A stretch of 64,000 nt of DNA from Fusibacter ferrireducens (GCF_015352425.1 NZ_JADKNH010000003.1:1-64000), one strand, 5' to 3'; shown: positions 1-7,912, counted from the first letter of the stretch. The notes: generated by a model from the letters alone, not told the origin. Translations and numbers: made by a program.

Positions 1-1
1 G

Positions 2-64
2 CAAGCTGTAAAACTTTTGATTTCCCTTGGTCTAATAAAAGAAACTGATATTTCCGTGGCTTAG
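2..64 (+). CDS. C-terminal end of an unidentified protein (partial)
   Basis: An open frame enters from the left edge and ends at a TAG at 62-64. It encodes about 20 residues ending KETDISVA, with a helix-like leucine-rich stretch (KLLISLGLIK). It could be the tail of a real gene lying mostly outside the window; a Shine-Dalgarno or start cannot be seen. Too short to assign a family. Confidence 0.4.
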   Translation, partial: QAVKLLISLGLIKETDISVA

Positions 65-211
65 ACTAAAGCTTCATTTTTGTAGGGCCTAAAAGACCTT
101 TATTAAGTATGCCCTTTTTTACTTTGAGCTACTTTATTTTTCACGCTACTTCCTCCAATCCATTATTTTACGATGATAGCGCTTCGAATTATAATAATTT
201 GGCAAATAAAA

Positions 212-266
212 AGCCGCGAAGGCTATACAATGCACCATTAAAGTGATGCGTATAGCCTTCGTGGCT
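212..266. terminator. Long stem-loop, probable bidirectional terminator
   Basis: The arms AGCCGCGAAGGCTATAC and GTATAGCCTTCGTGGCT pair with one mismatch, and an inner ATGCAC/GTG(AT)GCGT segment extends the stem. The left flank is A-rich (aaataaaaa) and the right flank is aattt, so it could terminate from either side, most likely the partial gene entering at the left edge. Confidence 0.5.
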
Positions 267-558
267 AATTTACGAGTTATTATATTAAATTTACCTTAAT
301 GAGACGATCTTGATAAAATTACCTTGATGAGAGCATAAATATCTTAGCCTTCATGGCCGTTATATACTAAGATAATACTAGATTAAAAGACGGTAGTCAA
401 CCGTGATTTTTTTTGAAAATAACATTTGGGATTTAGCCTATAAAGGGCATTGCTTGAGAATAATTCACAAATTTCTAATTGAATCAAAAATATTTGTCCA
501 AAAATGATATATTTATACGGATACATGGTTAGAGCGTCAAAATTCAATAGTTGAGCAA

Positions 559-618
559 CCCTCCCCCATATGATGTTGTTTACGGCAAGTACGCAATACA
601 GCATATGGGAGAGGGGGG
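559..618. promoter_or_regulatory. Imperfect C/G-rich inverted repeat before the ECF sigma gene
   Basis: CCCTCCCCCATATG at 559-572 can pair with CATATGGGAGAGGG at 602-615 across a 29-nt loop. It is followed by eight consecutive G and lies 65 bp before the sigma-factor start. Its role is not known; it could act as an attenuator or leader structure. The G run is a potential slippage site. Confidence 0.3.
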
Positions 619-681
619 GGTGCGAAACTTGATTTTGACACTCGAACGATCATAGACACAACACAAAGTGAGAGGTAAGAG

Positions 682-1215
682 ATGAATGACGAAAGCATAT
701 ATAAGCGTCTGCTGAGGCGTGATCAGCAAGCACTTGCAGATATACTTAATCAATACGGTGGATTGCTCAAATACATCATCGACAATACTGTGCACCTGAC
801 AACAGAAGAAATGGAAGAGTGTGTGAGTGATGTCCTCTTTTTAATTTGGCAAAGAATTGAAAAATTTGATGCCACTAAATCTTCATTAAAATCATGGATT
901 ATTCTCATAACAAGAAGTGCGGCAATTGATTATTATAGAAAAGTTAAGAAACATAGAAAAACAGTTTCTATTGAGGCAGTCTCGGCCACCCTAGATTTTC
1001 AAGAGACATTTGAAGTTTTAAGTATTGAAGAGATCATCGAATTGCTTCAACAGTTACCGCCACCAGATAACGCAATCTTCTATGATCGATTTATATTAGG
1101 TGAAGACATGGAATGTATTGCAGACAAATATGAAATTTCAAAGGACAATGCTTATAAACGCATTGCCAGAGGCCGTCTAAAACTGAAAGCAATTTTTGCA
1201 AAGGAGGAAATGTGA
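682..1215 (+). CDS. ECF-type RNA polymerase sigma factor (module 1)
   Basis: This 177-residue protein has the two-domain layout of extracytoplasmic-function sigma factors. Sigma region 2 lies at about residues 20-90 (SDVLFLIWQRIEKFD, then SWIILITRSAAIDYYRK, the -10 recognition helix) and region 4 at about 120-172 (ISKDNAYKRIARGRLKLK, the -35 helix-turn-helix). A GAGAGGTAAGAG ribosome site precedes the ATG. The stop codon overlaps the start of the DUF4179 protein, so the two are translationally coupled. By analogy with other such pairs the partner is expected to hold this factor inactive until an envelope signal appears. The signal and regulon are unknown; autoregulation is likely but not shown by the sequence. 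Confidence 0.9.
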   Translation: MNDESIYKRLLRRDQQALADILNQYGGLLKYIIDNTVHLTTEEMEECVSDVLFLIWQRIEKFDATKSSLKSWIILITRSAAIDYYRKVKKHRKTVSIEAVSATLDFQETFEVLSIEEIIELLQQLPPPDNAIFYDRFILGEDMECIADKYEISKDNAYKRIARGRLKLKAIFAKEEM

Positions 1216-2726
1216 TGGCGGATAAAAAATATTTTGATGTCTACTCAGAGCACCTTAGCGCTAAAATTGAGAAAAATCCAATAGATGCTGATGTTCAAGA
1301 AAAAATTCTAGAAAGAACGCTTCATAAAATTGAGACGCGTACAAAGGATCAGAAATACCAGAGTCACGAGAAGCAAGAAAGCTACGAAAACCGTGAGAAC
1401 CAACTGAGATATCAAAGACAGTCCCCTAAGTGGATTAAATCCAAGAGAAAATCTCTTGTGGCAGCTTGTTTTATACTGCTTTTCTTATCGGGATTCGTTA
1501 ACGCTACCCCGGTAAATGCACTGTATCGAAGTATTTTTCAGTTTATACCAGGTGTTGGCATTGTTAAAAGCGAAGAGAATATGGGCATTAGTAGAGCAAC
1601 GTCACATGCCTATCGCGTAACCTCTAACGCTCAATTTATTGAAATTAAATATGCCTATGTTCAAAATAAAACTTTGGTTTTTTCAGCATTGACTAATATT
1701 GATCACAGTGCGCCAAAGGTGACGATGGACAGTAGTGGCAAGAAAACCGTCATATCAGGCAAATCAAAATTAGGGGTTTATCTGTGGTCGGAGGATCAAA
1801 AAATATATTTAACGGATTATACAGTGGCATCATCTAATGGAACAGACGTGAAAAAAATTGAAGGGACCTTTTATTTAGAGAAAGTATTAGAAGATTCAAA
1901 AGTGACATTGGGGATTGATGATTTTGATGCATCCATTGAACTTGAATTGGAGGAGATTAAAGCAGATGACGCACCTGATAAGCTGGGAAATAGTCTCTTT
2001 ATAGGAGATTTGCTCATCTTTGCAGATTTAGAAAGAGATGGCGATGTGGCGACGCTTAATATGAGCTCTGTTTTACCTAGTGAATATCAAAATCTTAGAT
2101 TCTACCTATTTGACGATGAGCAAAAAATCTATAATTCAAGTATTCAAATCATGGATGGTGATGGCAATCGGTATTATCCTGATGAAAAGAAGCGTGAAGC
2201 TAATAATGCCGATATCGATACTTTCTATTTTAATATTCCTGAGCACATAACGGGATTGAAGGTGATCGTGCCTCAAATGATTTTTGATACAAAAGTCATG
2301 GGAGAAATTAAAGTAAAAAGCCCTAAATGGGGTGAATATATTAAAGTCGATCAGCACTACAATATGGGTGAAATAGATCTTGAATTTAAAGGACTCACCT
2401 TAGTATCTAAAGAAAATGATGTAACTCTTAAAGCCATTGGCGAAGATGCCTTGCGCTTTGATTTTACGGCTGCTTACAAGGCGGGTTCCAAACAAAGCAT
2501 ATTCCAAGTACATCCAGATATTCAAGTCAAAAGAGGTTTCAAGTATGTGCGTACAAGTTCAATGGGCATTGCCCCCTACTGGATGCCAGAACAAACTGAA
2601 GGTCACTATTATTGCGTCTTGGATGAGCAGGAGGATGTCGCAAAACTGTCCGTGGAGATCAGGAGTTCGAATGTGCTCAAGGGACCTTATGAAATAAGAA
2701 TTGAAAATAAAAAAATGGAACCATAA
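1215..2726 (+). CDS. DUF4179-like membrane anti-sigma factor
   Basis: A 503-residue single-pass membrane protein. Residues 1-80 are charged and cytoplasmic, a hydrophobic helix follows (about 80-97, LVAACFILLFLSGFV), then a long extracellular region that starts with NALYRSIFQFIPGVGIV, typical of DUF4179 proteins encoded next to ECF sigma factors. I take the ATG at 1215 as start because AAGGAGG at 1201-1207 is seven bases away; the overlapping GTG at 1212 is possible but too close. The stop and start overlap as TGATG. The expected job is to bind the upstream sigma factor through the N-terminal domain and sense an envelope signal outside. The extracellular ligand is unknown. Confidence 0.8.
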   Translation: MADKKYFDVYSEHLSAKIEKNPIDADVQEKILERTLHKIETRTKDQKYQSHEKQESYENRENQLRYQRQSPKWIKSKRKSLVAACFILLFLSGFVNATPVNALYRSIFQFIPGVGIVKSEENMGISRATSHAYRVTSNAQFIEIKYAYVQNKTLVFSALTNIDHSAPKVTMDSSGKKTVISGKSKLGVYLWSEDQKIYLTDYTVASSNGTDVKKIEGTFYLEKVLEDSKVTLGIDDFDASIELELEEIKADDAPDKLGNSLFIGDLLIFADLERDGDVATLNMSSVLPSEYQNLRFYLFDDEQKIYNSSIQIMDGDGNRYYPDEKKREANNADIDTFYFNIPEHITGLKVIVPQMIFDTKVMGEIKVKSPKWGEYIKVDQHYNMGEIDLEFKGLTLVSKENDVTLKAIGEDALRFDFTAAYKAGSKQSIFQVHPDIQVKRGFKYVRTSSMGIAPYWMPEQTEGHYYCVLDEQEDVAKLSVEIRSSNVLKGPYEIRIENKKMEP

Positions 2727-2876
2727 AAAATAGACCATAAAAAAAATAAACTACTAATTTTGGACACATAGCTCTATTTGTGCATTGTAATCCGCTTTTC
2801 AAAGGCGTAAACTAATAGTTGGAAAATAAGTAAAAAAGTAAAGTCTAAAGCGATTTTGTTGAAAGGTGGTTTTACA

Positions 2877-3653
2877 ATGGAAAACATGTTTAATTTAGCT
2901 GGAAAAGTGGCTGTAGTAACAGGCGCCAGTTCTGGAATCGGAGCAGATACAGCATTTGCTTATGCGCAGTATGGAGCAGATGTGGCGCTATTGGCAAGAC
3001 GTGCAGAGAAATTAAATGAAGTGAAGGCGAAAATTGAGGCAATTGGTCGAAGAGCCATTGCAGTGCAGTGTGATGTCACTGACGAGACAAGCGTCAAAGA
3101 AGCCATCCAGACGGTATTAGACACTTTTGGTCATATAGACATTTTACTCAATAATGCCGGTGTGGCTGTACGTGGTGGTGTGGACAGTATGTCTGTTGAG
3201 GATTGGGACAAGTCGTTTGATACAAATGTAAAAGGCATTTTTTTGGTGAGCAAGTATGTTGTCCCTCAAATGCAAGAACGAGGCTATGGTAAAATCGTCA
3301 ACGTGGCATCTGTAAATGCAGTGGTGGCGGATAAATTTGATGTCTTTATCAGACATTCATACAATTCATCTAAAGCCGCAGTGGTGGGTTTGACCAAAGG
3401 AATGGCAGCTTCCTATGCAAAATACGGCATCACAGTGAATGCTATTGGCCCTGGGCTCTTTGAAAGCGAAATGACTAGTGAAACGTTGTTTAAATCAGAA
3501 GAATTCTTAGCAAAATACAATACATTGAACCCAGCAGAGCGGCCAGGTAGAAGAGGTGAACTCAGCGGCACCGTGATCTATCTCTCTTGCGATGCTTCCA
3601 GCTATGTTCAAGGACAGCTTATTATCGTAGATGGTGGTGGCTCCATCGTATAG
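2877..3653 (+). CDS. SDR-family NAD(P)-dependent oxidoreductase
   Basis: A 258-residue classical short-chain dehydrogenase. The cofactor loop TGASSGIG is at about residues 15-22, NNAG at about 90, and the catalytic YNSSK follows a VASVN strand carrying the active-site serine. The C-terminal YLSCDASSYVQGQLIIVDGG is typical of gluconate 5-dehydrogenase and 3-oxoacyl reductase-like members. The start is ATG 2877, served by GAAAGGTGG at 2861-2869; an in-frame TTG at 2856 would put the ribosome site inside the gene. It is a single-gene unit between a DUF4179 gene and a terminator. The substrate cannot be read from sequence; a sugar-acid or polyol oxidoreductase is the best guess. Confidence 0.85.
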   Translation: MENMFNLAGKVAVVTGASSGIGADTAFAYAQYGADVALLARRAEKLNEVKAKIEAIGRRAIAVQCDVTDETSVKEAIQTVLDTFGHIDILLNNAGVAVRGGVDSMSVEDWDKSFDTNVKGIFLVSKYVVPQMQERGYGKIVNVASVNAVVADKFDVFIRHSYNSSKAAVVGLTKGMAASYAKYGITVNAIGPGLFESEMTSETLFKSEEFLAKYNTLNPAERPGRRGELSGTVIYLSCDASSYVQGQLIIVDGGGSIV

Positions 3654-3702
3654 GATGAATTTGGATTAGATGAATAGATTATATATAAATAAAATGATGT
3701 AT

Positions 3703-3745
3703 AAATGCCTTGTTTTCCTTTGGTGGAAGATGAGGCATTTTGTGT
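3703..3745 (+). terminator. Rho-independent terminator after the SDR gene
   Basis: AAATGCCT and AGGCATTT form the base of the stem, with TTTTCC/GGAAG inside and a short TTTGGT loop, followed by TTGTGTTT. Nearly the same terminator occurs at 5794-5893, where its loop has been interrupted by a palindrome. Confidence 0.75.
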
Positions 3746-3871
3746 TTGAGGTACAATTTATATTTTTTTACATAGGATCAGGGGATTTTTTTGTTTCATG
3801 CAACTAATCGTATGAAGTGACTTAACGGGTCTATGTTTTGAATAGTTAATGAAAAATGATAGGAGATTTAT

Positions 3872-4363
3872 ATGGATAGGGGTAAAATGAGTAAGAAAGC
3901 AACAATTATATTCTTGGTGATTACAATTATAGCGGCACTAGGTTTGGGATTTCTGCTGATAAATAAAGGGGATGGCCCTATTGCCGGCATGGTATTGGCA
4001 GATAGGGAGATCGATAGTATAGAAAACTATGTTGATGCCACTAAAGCACAAGGCAAGGGGATTTACAGTGTGGTGTCAAATGCTTTTAATAAATTTGAGG
4101 AAGATTATCATGTTGATATTCCAGAAGGGAAGGATCTTTATGTGATCATTCACTTTGTTGAGTGCCCTAAAGGGTCGAAATACACAGGAAAATGGATAAA
4201 GGATGGGGAGGAAATTCTAAAGTCTAATGGTATATTGTCTACGGGACCAGAGGGTGTCATCTCATATAAACTCGAAGGAAAAAGTGTTACTAAAGGGCAA
4301 TACCTGTTCGAGTTATATGATGGCAACAGCAAGCTCATTGAAAAGGCATTTTCTTTAGAATAA
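3872..4363 (+). CDS. Membrane-anchored hypothetical protein in an ECF sigma operon
   Basis: A 163-residue protein with a short positive N-terminus (KMSKKA), one hydrophobic helix (about residues 10-30, IIFLVITIIAALGLGFLLI) and a soluble domain of about 130 residues predicted outside the cell. The domain ends in a beta-rich segment (GEILKSNGILSTGPEGVISYKLEG) that looks like a small Ig-like fold. AGGAG at 3861-3865 supports ATG 3872; ATG 3887 also has an AGGGG before it. I recognise no family. It is followed after 8 bp by an ECF sigma gene, so it may be a sensor or effector in that module. Confidence 0.65.
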   Translation: MDRGKMSKKATIIFLVITIIAALGLGFLLINKGDGPIAGMVLADREIDSIENYVDATKAQGKGIYSVVSNAFNKFEEDYHVDIPEGKDLYVIIHFVECPKGSKYTGKWIKDGEEILKSNGILSTGPEGVISYKLEGKSVTKGQYLFELYDGNSKLIEKAFSLE

Positions 4364-4371
4364 ATACTTGT

Positions 4372-4926
4372 ATGTGGTCAAAAAAGGATAATAAGAAAAC
4401 CTACTTTACTGAAATATACACTCAAAACTTTGAGTATATTTATGGTTATATATTTGCTAGGACAGCAGGTAATAGAGAGCTGACAGAGGAAATCGTACAA
4501 GAAACATTTGCGGCGGCATGGTCAGCCATTGATAGATTCAATGGGAAAAGTACTTATGCTACTTGGCTTTGCTCAATTGCAAAAAACAAACTTCGTGAAA
4601 GCTATAGAAAGACGATATATCGTGAAAAGCTTGAGTTATCAGATCGCGATAAGCTAGAAGAATATGCAGATCACTTTGATCTTGAAAAGATGGTGATCGA
4701 TAATGAAACGCGGCTATATGTATTGGAAGTTTTAGAAAGCATGAATCCTTTGTACAGATATGCACTTATTATGAAATATATAGATGGTATGAGTGTAAAA
4801 GAAATATCAAAGGTATTGGGAAAGACTTCAAAGGCCATAGACGGTGTGCTTCAAAGGGCTAAAATCACTTTTGCAAAAGGCTATTTGAGTTTGGAGATGA
4901 AAAGAAATGATGAAAATAATGAGTGA
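4372..4926 (+). CDS. ECF-type RNA polymerase sigma factor (module 2)
   Basis: A 184-residue ECF sigma factor. Region 2 covers about residues 15-80 (ELTEEIVQETFAAAWSAIDRF, then STYATWLCSIAKNKLRESYRK) and region 4 about 120-175 (YIDGMSVKEISKVLGKTSKAIDGVLQRAK). No clear ribosome site precedes the ATG, so it may depend on translation of the upstream membrane protein, 8 bp away. It overlaps the next small gene by 20 bp. The four genes 3872-5776 look like one transcription unit: extracellular protein, sigma factor, one-helix protein, Yip1-like membrane protein. Confidence 0.9.
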   Translation: MWSKKDNKKTYFTEIYTQNFEYIYGYIFARTAGNRELTEEIVQETFAAAWSAIDRFNGKSTYATWLCSIAKNKLRESYRKTIYREKLELSDRDKLEEYADHFDLEKMVIDNETRLYVLEVLESMNPLYRYALIMKYIDGMSVKEISKVLGKTSKAIDGVLQRAKITFAKGYLSLEMKRNDENNE

Positions 4927-5176
4927 GAGGGCATTGGAAGGCCTAATAAAAACAATAGAATCTGAAGTGAGGATACCAGAAGGTATAGAAGAGAAGATCC
5001 TCGTAAGAGTATTTGCCTCTGAATCAGAGCATGACCCATATTTGATGCCTTTTGAACGGTTTGTATATGAGAAGCCGTTAAGGATTGCAGCCTGCATTTC
5101 TGTCGCGATTTCTGGAATGCTCTGGTCTGTCATGGGGGGGAGCTTTGCAAACTGGTTAATTGGATTTATCAGATAG
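4907..5176 (+). CDS. Small one-helix membrane protein, candidate anti-sigma factor
   Basis: An 89-residue protein overlapping the end of the sigma gene by 20 bp. Residues 1-65 are soluble and acidic (ERALEGLIKTIESEVRIPEG), and residues about 66-88 form a membrane helix (AACISVAISGMLWSVMGGSF). A soluble N-terminus plus one C-terminal helix, made from the gene right after an ECF sigma factor, fits a minimal anti-sigma factor with no outer sensing domain. There is no HxxxCxxC zinc motif. The assignment rests on position and topology, not on homology that I can recognise. Confidence 0.6.
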   Translation: MMKIMSERALEGLIKTIESEVRIPEGIEEKILVRVFASESEHDPYLMPFERFVYEKPLRIAACISVAISGMLWSVMGGSFANWLIGFIR

Positions 5177-5185
5177 GGGGATTAA

Positions 5186-5776
5186 ATGTATCTATTAAAG
5201 GTTTTATATAAATCAATTATTGCACCACTTGAAGTTTTCAGAAAGGATCATATTGAGGGCAGGCTTAGTGCTTCAATTGCCATAATTTTAATCACAGCGC
5301 TTCTGGGATCGATTATTGCTCCTGTAGTCCGTTTTTATATGAATAAAGGTCAGTATGAAATCCACTTACATTTAGACCGCATGTTTATTGCTTTTTTTGT
5401 GACCATTGGGACTTGGCTTATTGTGTGCATCTCGTTTTGGTTGTGGTCAAAAGCTTTTAACAAAGACCTTGAATTCAGGCAAGTTATCTCAATATGGGGG
5501 CTAAGCTATATGCCGAATTTAATATGTGTTATCTTATACAATCTACTCTCTATAGCGCCTGAGCTTGGTAGAGAAAGCAATATTTTAGCCTTTATATTGA
5601 GCTCATTATTCATCATGTTACTTGTTTGGAAGGCAATATACTACTTTGTGTTCATGAGATTTGTGATTAATACAACTCTGTTTGAGATTTCATTGATCAC
5701 AATGGCGTCAACGGTGTTGTTTGTCATCTTAATGATGGTAGGCTTTAACGTAGGCATACAAGTACCAATGCTGTGA
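5186..5776 (+). CDS. Yip1-family multi-pass membrane protein
   Basis: A 196-residue hydrophobic protein with about five membrane helices (roughly residues 25-50, 65-90, 105-125, 140-165 and 170-192). The opening APLEVFRKDHIEGRLSASIA and the spacing of helices resemble bacterial Yip1 domain (PF04893) proteins. AGGGGGG nine bases before the ATG is a good ribosome site, and the gene starts 9 bp after the preceding small gene. Bacterial Yip1 proteins have no defined reaction; here it is presumably a target or partner of the ECF sigma module. Confidence 0.65.
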   Translation: MYLLKVLYKSIIAPLEVFRKDHIEGRLSASIAIILITALLGSIIAPVVRFYMNKGQYEIHLHLDRMFIAFFVTIGTWLIVCISFWLWSKAFNKDLEFRQVISIWGLSYMPNLICVILYNLLSIAPELGRESNILAFILSSLFIMLLVWKAIYYFVFMRFVINTTLFEISLITMASTVLFVILMMVGFNVGIQVPML

Positions 5777-5793
5777 AAATATAAGTGCAATAT

Positions 5794-5893
5794 AAATGCC
5801 TTGTTTTCCTTGAACCGCCCCCAAAAAGTTAGATTTTTGGTCTAACTTTTTGGGGGCGGTTCACCTATACTGGAAATGGAGGCATTTTTTTAT
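5794..5893 (+). terminator. Terminator split by a 53-bp palindrome
   Basis: The outer arms (AAATGCC TTGTTTTCC at 5794-5809 and GGAAATGGAGGCATTT at 5872-5887) followed by TTTTTT match the terminator at 3703-3745. Between them lies the palindrome 5811-5863. Removing the palindrome and one CCT leaves a TATACT loop and an ordinary terminator. The palindrome is itself a strong hairpin, so termination may be kept or strengthened. Confidence 0.75.
5811..5863. mobile_element. 53-bp perfect palindrome with IS3-like ends (mini-MITE or end-to-end remnant)
   Basis: Two perfect 23-bp arms (5811-5833 and 5841-5863) face each other across a 7-bp TTTTTGG loop. The arm begins TGAACCGCCCCC and runs into AAAAAGTTAGA, close to the terminal inverted repeats of IS3-family (IS150-type) elements, with TG at one tip and CA at the other. 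It is flanked by CCT on both sides (5808-5810 and 5864-5866), a 3-bp target duplication as expected for IS3. There is no transposase gene, so it would have to be moved in trans. Confidence 0.7.
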
Positions 5894-6010
5894 GTTATGC
5901 TATAAAAAGCTTTAGAAAAAACTTTAACAAATTACATAAATAGATGAACCATACGCGATGTTGTTACCATATATAGATGAAGGGCAAAACCACATGTGGA
6001 GGAAATCGAT

Positions 6011-6544
6011 TTGGAAATTAAGGACATAACGCAGCTCATTAATGATCATGGAAAAGATATATATAATTTCTGTAGACACTTGACAAAGGACAAGGAAGAA
6101 GCAGATGAACTCTATCAGGACACCTTTTTAAAGGCATTAGAACTCTGTGACAAAATAGATCAAGAAAATAATCCCAAAAGTTATCTTTTATCCATTGCAG
6201 CAAAACTGTGGCGTAATCGACGACGTAAGTTTGCTTGGCGCAAAAGAATTGTAAACATGGAGCATTATAGAGATGATGTGGATTTTGAGCCTAGTCTATC
6301 CGACTTAGTTTTAACACCGGAAGATCATTTAATGGAAAAAGAAAATTTAAAAATGGTGATTAGAGCAGTTAATCATTTAAAGGAAGAATATAGAGTGCCA
6401 ATGTATCTTTGTTATGCTGCTGAAATACCGTTGAAAGAAATTAGCCGAATTTTAAAACTGCCTGAGGGAACTGTAAAGAGCAGACTTTATAAAGGTAGGC
6501 ATGAGGTAAAGCAATATTTGGAGGTTAACGGATATGGAAGATAA
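6011..6544 (+). CDS. ECF-type RNA polymerase sigma factor (module 3)
   Basis: A sigma factor of about 177 residues. Region 2 (KEEADELYQDTFLKALELCDK, then SYLLSIAAKLWRNRRRK) and region 4 (ETP-type spacer, then LKEISRILKLPEGTVKSRLY) are both clear. I choose TTG 6011 because GGAGG at 5998-6002 is eight bases before it; an upstream in-frame GTG at 5996 would bury that site in the gene. It overlaps the downstream membrane partner by 11 bp, which indicates coupling. This is the third ECF sigma gene within 6 kb, and its partner again belongs to the DUF4179 type. Confidence 0.88.
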   Translation: MEIKDITQLINDHGKDIYNFCRHLTKDKEEADELYQDTFLKALELCDKIDQENNPKSYLLSIAAKLWRNRRRKFAWRKRIVNMEHYRDDVDFEPSLSDLVLTPEDHLMEKENLKMVIRAVNHLKEEYRVPMYLCYAAEIPLKEISRILKLPEGTVKSRLYKGRHEVKQYLEVNGYGR

Positions 6545-7709
6545 AAATTTGGATCGATTACTAAAAAGTGCCCTTTCAAGCAATTATGAACCAGAATCTG
6601 AACTCAATACAAAAATAATTCAAAAAGTGAGGGCAAATAAAATGAGAAATGTTAAAAAAAATAAAATGTCTGTAATTCTAGTGGCTTGTTGTATTTTATT
6701 GTGTTTTTCAATCGTATCATTTGCAGCATGGCAGTATTTGACCCCAAAAGAAATTGCAGTTGGTCTAGGTAATGAAATGTTGGCATCTGCCTTTGAGAGC
6801 GATGATGCCATTTTTATGAATGAATCTCAGTCTTATGGCGACTATACAGTGACGCTATTAGGCGCAATATCTGGGCGCAATCTAACAGATTTTTGTGCAA
6901 ATGGAGAAGTGGTTTCTGAACGTACTTATGCGGTTGTGGGCATCTCTAGAACGGATGGCGCACCAATGCCAAAGACTTCTGATGATAATTATGGAAAAGT
7001 ACCCTTCTTTGTATCACCGCTTATACAAGGGCTTAATCCTTGGCAGTACAATATCGTGACTATGAATGGAGGCTATTCTGAAATCGTTACGGATGGCATT
7101 ATGTATCGAATTATCGAATGTGATAATATAGAATTATTTGCAGATCGTGAACTCTACTTATGTGTCAGCAATACCGCTTTTTATGATCGTGCGGCGTATC
7201 TATATGACGAAAGAACGGGCATAATTTCCGTGAATGGCAGTTACGAAGGTATGAATTTATTGTTCCAATTGCCATTAGATGAGGGGAAATCTGATAAAGT
7301 CAAGGCAGATGAATACTTGAAGTCTTTTGAAGAATTGAATTTTCCAGAATCATATGACGAAGACCAAGACAAAATGAATTCAGAGACTAATCGTCAAGAT
7401 TTTACTGAGCAGGATGGATCGACGAATGGACTCTTAGAGGGTACATCTGATATCAGTATGGGTGAGATTATTAAGGATTGGACATTGATTTCTGAGGAAA
7501 AAGTAGAATTGAATACAGCAGGAGAAATTCAATATCATTATGAAACTGTAATGGGTCCAGGGATTGCTACTATTGCAGAAGAGACGTTGTTTGAATTAGG
7601 AGAAGTGGGTTATTCAAAAGTTGTGCGTGTTTATGAAAAAAATGCCTCACTCTTTTATAGAGATGAAAAGGGTGTGATCACTGTCTTTGGTTATGAACGG
7701 ACTGAGTAA
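6534..7709 (+). CDS. DUF4179-like membrane anti-sigma factor with a repeat-derived 3' end
   Basis: A 391-residue protein: an N-terminal cytoplasmic part of about 42 residues, a membrane helix (about 43-63, VILVACCILLCFSIVSFAAW), and a large outer domain beginning LTPKEIAVGLGNEMLASAF, similar to module 1. It overlaps the sigma gene by 11 bp. The last codons and TAA stop fall inside a truncated copy of the dispersed repeat (from about 7700), so the original C-terminus was probably slightly different. The expected role is membrane retention of the module 3 sigma factor; the signal is unknown. Confidence 0.75.
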   Translation: MEDKNLDRLLKSALSSNYEPESELNTKIIQKVRANKMRNVKKNKMSVILVACCILLCFSIVSFAAWQYLTPKEIAVGLGNEMLASAFESDDAIFMNESQSYGDYTVTLLGAISGRNLTDFCANGEVVSERTYAVVGISRTDGAPMPKTSDDNYGKVPFFVSPLIQGLNPWQYNIVTMNGGYSEIVTDGIMYRIIECDNIELFADRELYLCVSNTAFYDRAAYLYDERTGIISVNGSYEGMNLLFQLPLDEGKSDKVKADEYLKSFEELNFPESYDEDQDKMNSETNRQDFTEQDGSTNGLLEGTSDISMGEIIKDWTLISEEKVELNTAGEIQYHYETVMGPGIATIAEETLFELGEVGYSKVVRVYEKNASLFYRDEKGVITVFGYERTE

Positions 7710-7775
7710 TGTCCACCCTCAAGCAACGTCAGCGAAAATCGTTTTGGGACATCGGAGATGACACAAATGTTGTTT
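7700..7775 (+). repeat. Dispersed ~102-bp repeat, 5'-truncated copy
   Basis: It contains the conserved core CGTCAGCGAAAATCGTTTTG and the right end GACACAAATGTTGTT, but the left inverted end is missing. The recognisable part starts within the last codons of the DUF4179 gene (CTGAGTAATGTCCACCCTC compared with CTGAGGGATGTTCACCCTC at 63805). Its GACACAAATG end is shared only with the copy at 63775, which suggests a subfamily. Confidence 0.8.
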
Positions 7776-7796
7776 AATTTCAAATTATATTTAAGT

Positions 7797-7832
7797 AAGG
7801 GGACAGACCAGAAGGGGCTGTCCCTTTGTTTA
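7797..7832 (+). terminator. Rho-independent terminator after ECF module 3
   Basis: AAGGGGACAG pairs with CTGTCCCTT across a short loop (one bulged G), followed by TGTTT. It lies just after the dispersed repeat copy. Confidence 0.65.
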
Positions 7833-7883
7833 ATTCAACAAAGTTTTGCTGAACAATATAATACTAAATAGATATCCTAATCA

Positions 7884-7912
7884 TTGTAATTCATGGTAGA
7901 GTATACTATAAT
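7884..7912 (+). promoter_or_regulatory. Sigma-A promoter for the yesN-like operon
   Basis: TTGTAA (7884-7889) and TATAAT (7907-7912) are separated by 17 bp. Transcription would start near 7919, giving a leader of about 55 nt before the ATG at 7974. Confidence 0.6.

Larger units (their letters stand above)
65..681. other. 617-bp AT-rich intergenic region with hairpins
   Basis: No convincing gene. It holds a long hairpin (212-266), a smaller inverted repeat ATCTTAG/CTAAGAT (340-373), two near-identical words TAGCCTTCGTGGC (254-266) and TAGCCTTCATGGC (about 345-357), and a G/C-rich imperfect hairpin (559-615) ending in a run of eight G (613-620). The downstream gene is an ECF sigma factor, so this region probably contains its promoter, but no clear -35/-10 pair stands out. 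Confidence 0.5.

Noticed and set aside
623-660. Promoter with TTGATT and ATAGAC before the first sigma gene
   Set aside because: Spacing is 17 bp but the -10 match is poor, and ECF-dependent autoregulation would not use this type.
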